Shown piece after piece: positions 5,791 through 8,358 of a DNA stretch of 8,358 bases (position 1 is its first letter; every line of letters begins with the position of its first letter). The translations under genes and the position numbers were made by a program. Origin of the DNA: Candidatus Aminicenantota bacterium (GTDB lineage Bacteria; Acidobacteriota; Aminicenantia; S016-38); assembly GCA_027062035.1 (NCBI GenBank), contig JAMOUL010000213.1:1-8358 (forward strand). The letters run 5' to 3'. The notes below the pieces were generated by a model that saw only the letters and a list, made by a program, of their open reading frames with translations, did not search any database and was not told where the DNA came from.

Positions 5791-6783
5791 TTACCAGATC
5801 AAAAGCACGTACACGAGAAATGCAAGGAGAATAATCCAGAAGGAAAGGGCAATAAGGCTTGCCTTTCTTGCCTTGCTTTCTTCCCACCACCTTGCCGGTT
5901 TTATGCCCTGAACGATAAAGGTTGCTATTCCCGCCACATTAATGGCAACCACATTTGTCAGAAAGAGAACAAGAGCTCCCAGCCCCAGACCTACTTCACC
6001 CGTGCCAAAAAGAAGCCCGGCTATAACCAGAGGAGGAAGCAGGGAAACTGCTACCATAACACCTATAATCGCTGATGGCAATCCACTTGTAAGGGATAGA
6101 ATTCCCGCTGTTCCTGCAGCCAGTGCAAGAACCAGATCTCCTATTGTCGGATGAGTTCTTGCATAAATGGCAGGAATTTTTGGGTCCACCTTTGTAAGAA
6201 ATCCCCACAGGGCCGAAATGGCTGCAACGGTAAAAAAGCCCACCATTGCAGTTCTGAAGGACTTCCATGCAAGCTTTATATCCCCCACTGTGAGAGAAAA
6301 GGCTACCGCAGACATGGGACCAAGAAATGGTGCTATAACCATGGCTCCAATAATCACCGCTTCATTATTCCTCAAAAGTCCTATCGCGCCCACCACCGAA
6401 GCAAGAATGGAGAGAAGAATGTATATACCTGAAAGTTTTGAGCTCTCCTCTACCCTTTCATAGAGTTCCTGTCTGCTTACCTTTGTTTTTCCAGCCTTTT
6501 TTTCATGCCCCTCCTCCCTTTCCTCCTCCTTCTCTTCTATTTTAGGAAGGGTCGCCAGGATAGGACCAACGAGAACTCTGAAGTCCTTTCCAGAATAAAA
6601 TCGTTTTTCAAGTTCGTTGAGTATGGGTCCGGAATTCTCTGCAGAAACCAGGATCTTGGCATGGACCATATTATTGGGCATAGCCTCAACCCACTTATCA
6701 ATGTATTCCGTGGTCTTTAAAATTTCCTCAAGTTCAGCCTGTTTGTCGGCTGAGATAAATATCTCGATAACCCTGAGTACCAT
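5791..6783 (-). CDS. DUF389 (TIGR00341-type) integral membrane protein
   Basis: This 330-residue protein has a soluble alpha/beta N-terminal domain (about 1-80), a highly charged Glu/Lys linker (about 81-102) and then some six or seven membrane helices from residue 115 to the end. Family-typical segments are NNEAVIIGAMVIAPFLGPM (about 139-157) and GVMVAVSLLPPLVIAGLL in the fourth to fifth helices. DUF389 proteins are widespread in bacteria and archaea, with no established transport substrate that I can rely on. The start is set by AGAGGGG at 6789-6795, which overlaps the corA stop (6794-6796), so the two genes are translationally linked. Position next to CorA hints at an ion-related role, by context only. 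Confidence 0.87.
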   Translation of the reverse strand: MVLRVIEIFISADKQAELEEILKTTEYIDKWVEAMPNNMVHAKILVSAENSGPILNELEKRFYSGKDFRVLVGPILATLPKIEEKEEEREEGHEKKAGKTKVSRQELYERVEESSKLSGIYILLSILASVVGAIGLLRNNEAVIIGAMVIAPFLGPMSAVAFSLTVGDIKLAWKSFRTAMVGFFTVAAISALWGFLTKVDPKIPAIYARTHPTIGDLVLALAAGTAGILSLTSGLPSAIIGVMVAVSLLPPLVIAGLLFGTGEVGLGLGALVLFLTNVVAINVAGIATFIVQGIKPARWWEESKARKASLIALSFWIILLAFLVYVLLIW

Positions 6784-6793
6784 TTAAACCCCT

Positions 6794-7855
6794 CTAAAGC
6801 CATTTTTTCTTCTTAAAATAAAGGAGCATACCTATTGCTATAACAAGCATAAAACCGAGCACAGCAAAATATCCCCATCTCCAGTAAAGTTCGGGCATAT
6901 ATCTGAAGTTCATTCCATAAATTCCTGTTATAAATGTAAGGGGAAGGAAAATTGTGCCTATGATGGTAAGAACTTTCATTATCTCGTTCATTTTGTTGTT
7001 AATGCTGGAGAGATAAATATCAAGCATTCCGGAGACCATCTCCCTGAAGGTTTCAATGGTGTCTATAACCTGAATTGTATGATCGTAAAGGTCTCTAAGA
7101 TAAATTCTGGTATCGGGCTTTATCAAAGGGGACTCTATCCTTTCAAGCTGGTTCAGCATCTCTCTTAAGGGCCACACTGCTCTTCTCATGATTATCAACT
7201 CCCTCTTTAGCCTGTGTATCGCCCTCAAAATTTTCTGCGTGGGATTCTTAACCAGCTCTTCTTCCATGAATTCTATCTCCTCTCCCAGCTTTTCCAGCAC
7301 CGTAAAATAATTGTCTACAATTGCATCCAAAAGGCAGTATACAAGGTAATCACTTCCCCTGCTTCTCAATTCTCCAGCAGAGCTTTTAAGGCGCTTTCTG
7401 ATAGGCTCAAATACGTCCCCGATTCTTTCCTGAAAGGAAAGCACAAAGGTATCTCCCAGCAGGATACTCACCTGCTCTACCTCTGTTTTTTTTCGGTCAC
7501 CGTCAAAATAGAGCATCTTAGTAACGAAGAACAGATAGTAACCGAGGTTTTCCAGCTTTGGCCTCTGTGTAGTATCGAGGATGTCCTCCATTATCAGGGG
7601 ATGAAGCCCGTATTCCTTCCCGAGCTTCTCTATCAAACCTACATCATGAAGACCATCAATATTTATCCAGGTGATAGTGGGTGTATTCCTGTAGGGAAAA
7701 CACTCCTCTACCCTCTCAACAGTTTTCTCAACAAAGTTTTCCCTATCGTAATCTATTATGGTTATTCTTGGCCTTTCCATTCGTCTTTTACCCACATGAA
7801 TTAATGTGCCAGGAGCAAGTCCCCTGGTATGTGAAAACTTACCTTCCCTTTCCAT
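6794..7855 (-). CDS. corA: CorA-type divalent cation (Mg/Co) channel
   Basis: This 353-residue protein forms a pentameric inner-membrane channel for Mg2+, and in some members Co2+ or Ni2+. The large cytosolic funnel domain runs to about residue 250, followed by a long stalk helix and two C-terminal membrane helices (about 293-312 and 327-347). The signature Y-G314-M315-N316 ends the first, with the MPEL loop after it, and the protein ends in the basic KKKKWL. From memory it aligns almost end to end with Thermotoga maritima CorA, including the early GLxPGTL motif, which supports the upstream ATG rather than Met26. GGGAGGGG precedes the start. It is first in a minus-strand operon with DUF389, driven by a near-consensus promoter. 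Confidence 0.95.
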   Translation of the reverse strand: MEREGKFSHTRGLAPGTLIHVGKRRMERPRITIIDYDRENFVEKTVERVEECFPYRNTPTITWINIDGLHDVGLIEKLGKEYGLHPLIMEDILDTTQRPKLENLGYYLFFVTKMLYFDGDRKKTEVEQVSILLGDTFVLSFQERIGDVFEPIRKRLKSSAGELRSRGSDYLVYCLLDAIVDNYFTVLEKLGEEIEFMEEELVKNPTQKILRAIHRLKRELIIMRRAVWPLREMLNQLERIESPLIKPDTRIYLRDLYDHTIQVIDTIETFREMVSGMLDIYLSSINNKMNEIMKVLTIIGTIFLPLTFITGIYGMNFRYMPELYWRWGYFAVLGFMLVIAIGMLLYFKKKKWL

Positions 7856-7882
7856 TGCCCCTCCCTGAAGTTTTACAAAAGC

Positions 7883-7911
7883 ATAATAGGTTTACCCCCT
7901 CTATATGTCAA
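7883..7911 (-). promoter_or_regulatory. Promoter of the corA operon
   Basis: On the minus strand a perfect TTGACA (7906-7911) and TATTAT (7883-7888, 5 of 6) are 17 bases apart. Transcription would begin near 7876, leaving about 20 bases of leader, which leaves no room for an Mg2+-sensing riboswitch. Confidence 0.7.
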
Positions 7912-7920
7912 GAAATTCAG

Positions 7921-7949
7921 AAGACTTTCTGCTTTTATTTACGTATAAT
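7921..7949 (+). promoter_or_regulatory. Promoter of the tricorn-like protease gene
   Basis: A perfect TATAAT at 7944-7949 has AAGACT (3 of 6, with the central GAC in register) 17 bases upstream at 7921-7926. Transcription would start near 7956, about 33 bases before the ATG. It stands back to back with the corA promoter, nine bases separating the two -35 boxes. Confidence 0.5.
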
Positions 7950-7988
7950 TCAAAAAGAAAGCCTTTATTTTAGTGTAGGAGGGCAAAG

Positions 7989-8358
7989 ATGAAAAAATTT
8001 CTACTGTTCCTGCTAATGCTGGGGGTAAGTTTCGGAGGGACAAAACTCCTGAGAACTCCCCACATAAGTGGTGACAAAATTGTGTTTTCCTATCAGGGAG
8101 ACATCTGGATAGCTCCTGTTAAAGGCGGAGAGGCACACAAACTAACCTCTTCACCGGGCTACGAAGCATACCCCAGATTTTCCCCCGATGGAAAATACGT
8201 GGCTTTCTCCGGACAGTACTATGGAGGAAGAGATGTATATGTGGTTCCTTCCAGGGGAGGAGACCCAATAAAGCTCACCTATCATTCCAGTTACGAAATG
8301 GTGGTGGGCTGGACACCGGAGGGCAGGGTAGTATTTACCTCAGACAGAGAAACGATTT
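7989..8358 (+). CDS. Tricorn-like S41 protease, N-terminal part (cut by window end)
   Basis: Only the first 123 residues are present. A signal peptide (MKKFLLFLLMLGVSFGG, basic start and hydrophobic core) is followed by the start of a beta-propeller. The motifs LLRTPHISGDKIVFSYQGDI, GGEAHKLTSSPG, PRFSPDGKYVAFSG and DVYVVPSRGGDPIKLTYH are those of tricorn protease homologues with S41 peptidase and PDZ domains, which usually exceed 1,000 residues. The catalytic region lies outside the window, so a TolB-like propeller protein remains possible. The signal peptide suggests secretion, unlike the cytosolic archaeal tricorn. AGGAGGG at 7977-7983 fixes the start. It is divergent from corA and probably functionally unrelated. 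Confidence 0.82.
   Translation, partial: MKKFLLFLLMLGVSFGGTKLLRTPHISGDKIVFSYQGDIWIAPVKGGEAHKLTSSPGYEAYPRFSPDGKYVAFSGQYYGGRDVYVVPSRGGDPIKLTYHSSYEMVVGWTPEGRVVFTSDRETI

Noticed and set aside
5764..6463. Several plus-strand open frames antisense to the DUF389 gene
   Set aside because: They overlap one another and a well-supported membrane protein gene; the products are low-complexity or basic with no family features.
7214..7804. 196-codon open frame on the plus strand
   Set aside because: It is antisense to corA, which is clearly real over its whole length, and shows no recognisable domain.
7856..7882. Riboswitch (Mg-sensing) in the corA leader
   Set aside because: The predicted leader is only about 20 bases, too short for any known Mg2+ riboswitch.
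1..8358. CRISPR arrays, tRNA or rRNA genes, insertion sequences
   Set aside because: No regularly spaced repeats, RNA signatures, transposase-like frames or terminal inverted repeats were seen by eye.

Overview
The window is a metal- and oxidant-handling neighbourhood from a bacterium, probably a thermophile. Evidence for this is indirect: sigma-70-type promoters, strong AGGAGG-like ribosome binding sites, purine-rich coding strands with many AGA/AGG and ATA codons, Lys/Glu/Ile/Val-rich proteins, and a CorA whose sequence I recall as very close to the Thermotoga maritima protein. I cannot name the species. The rubrerythrin-like protein beside a multicopper oxidase suggests an anaerobe or microaerophile that meets oxygen, but that is inference.

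Layout. Positions 1-149 are an upstream edge with perhaps the tail of another gene, then a promoter. A 60-residue membrane protein (DUF2892/YgaP-TM type, 150-332) follows. A second, consensus promoter (357-385) then starts a tightly packed plus-strand operon: a three-cysteine Rrf2 regulator (392-790), an OsmC-like protein (787-1224), a thioredoxin-type arsenate reductase ArsC (1229-1633), a CopB-type copper P1B-ATPase (1642-3672) and a Tat-exported three-domain multicopper oxidase (3685-5256). Genes overlap or are 4 to 12 bases apart, so they are almost certainly co-transcribed.

The minus strand carries a convergent set read from 7855 down to 5257: CorA, a DUF389 membrane protein and a rubrerythrin-like di-iron protein. 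Its last stop codon abuts the stop codon of the multicopper oxidase. The corA promoter lies back to back with the promoter of a plus-strand gene starting at 7989, the truncated N-terminus of a tricorn-like S41 protease.

How the genes may work together (inference): the Rrf2 protein has the cysteine set of an Fe-S sensor. Copper, arsenic and oxidants all damage Fe-S clusters. Loss of the cluster could release the promoter and induce copper export (CopB), extracytoplasmic oxidation of Cu(I) (multicopper oxidase), peroxide/thiol defence (OsmC) and arsenate reduction (ArsC). No dedicated copper regulator (CsoR/CueR), copper chaperone, ArsR or arsenite pump is present, so the Rrf2 protein is the only candidate regulator in view. 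No RNA genes, insertion sequences or CRISPR arrays were seen. The longest non-coding stretches are 149 and 133 bases.
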